A stretch of 64,000 bases of DNA from positions 18,729 to 82,728 of the forward strand of contig NZ_KZ679095.1 of assembly GCF_003024235.1 (NCBI RefSeq). Reading direction: 5' to 3'. Every line of letters begins with the position of its first letter. Within the stretch, counting starts at the first letter, position 1. Shown here one piece after another: positions 63,955 through 64,000 of the stretch. The notes below the pieces were generated by a model, which was not told the origin of the DNA, ran no database searches, and saw only the letters and a program-made list of their open reading frames with translations. Both the position numbers and the translations under genes were made by a program. The stretch is from Arenimonas caeni. GTDB lineage: Bacteria; Pseudomonadota; Gammaproteobacteria; Xanthomonadales; Xanthomonadaceae.

Positions 63955-64000
63955 GTGCGGCTCCCTCGGGTGAAACGCCCGGCACGGGAAGAAGGTCGGA

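Overview
The window is very GC-rich DNA with almost every third codon position G or C. Its gene content and order point to a gammaproteobacterium of the Xanthomonadales (Lysobacterales): tatABC, hemH, rdgC, ttcA, plsB, aceB/aceA with a divergent LysR gene, speE/speA, coaBC-dut-phosphomannomutase, and tyrS beside what looks like an rRNA promoter. The genus cannot be fixed from sequence alone. Genes are tightly packed and no gap exceeds 300 bases. Many are single-copy housekeeping genes, so this is core chromosome with small accessory pockets.

Layout. 1-4870: tamB (cut by the window edge) and tamA. 4927-8370: a Fur-box-controlled TonB-dependent receptor and a PepSY membrane protein. 8359-11356: glyQ-glyS. 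11426-18402: a glutamine amidotransferase, membrane proteins, the tatABC translocase, a SYLF protein, hemH, a hydrolase and a lipoprotein. 18438-21434: a YgjP-like metallopeptidase, rdgC, ttcA and a YdcH-like protein. 21444-26821: plsB, a lipoprotein, a candidate small RNA, pyrF and an e(P4) phosphatase. 27032-31478: rep helicase, arfB, an acyltransferase and a YbdG-type channel. 31448-35570: the glyoxylate shunt genes aceB and aceA with their likely LysR regulator.

35679-41009 is the most interesting stretch. A protein with cNMP-binding and GGDEF domains precedes a membrane class III nucleotidyl cyclase with a repeat-rich C-terminus. Then comes an 89-residue nitrile-hydratase-leader-like peptide on the opposite strand, followed by a SagB-type dehydrogenase. 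Together these look like a putative RiPP (modified peptide) cassette joined to a cGMP/c-di-GMP signalling pair.

41006-50000: a GFA protein, comM, ubiK, a P-II protein, speE/speA (polyamines), a dehydrogenase, a SPOR protein and argS. 50172-58332: an HD-like protein, radC, coaBC, dut, a phosphomannomutase with a membrane extension, a DUF4124 protein, pyrE and an exonuclease III homologue. 58329-62425: a peptidoglycan turnover group (AmpG-type permease, anmK, M23 endopeptidase). 62589-64000: tyrS and a strong promoter that probably drives an rRNA operon beyond the edge.

Non-coding structure is plentiful. It includes REP-like palindromes of two families, a long MITE-like inverted repeat after the P-II gene, four clear intrinsic terminators (one inside an opposing gene), one well-supported small-RNA candidate, and three convergent gene pairs whose stop codons share one CTAG.
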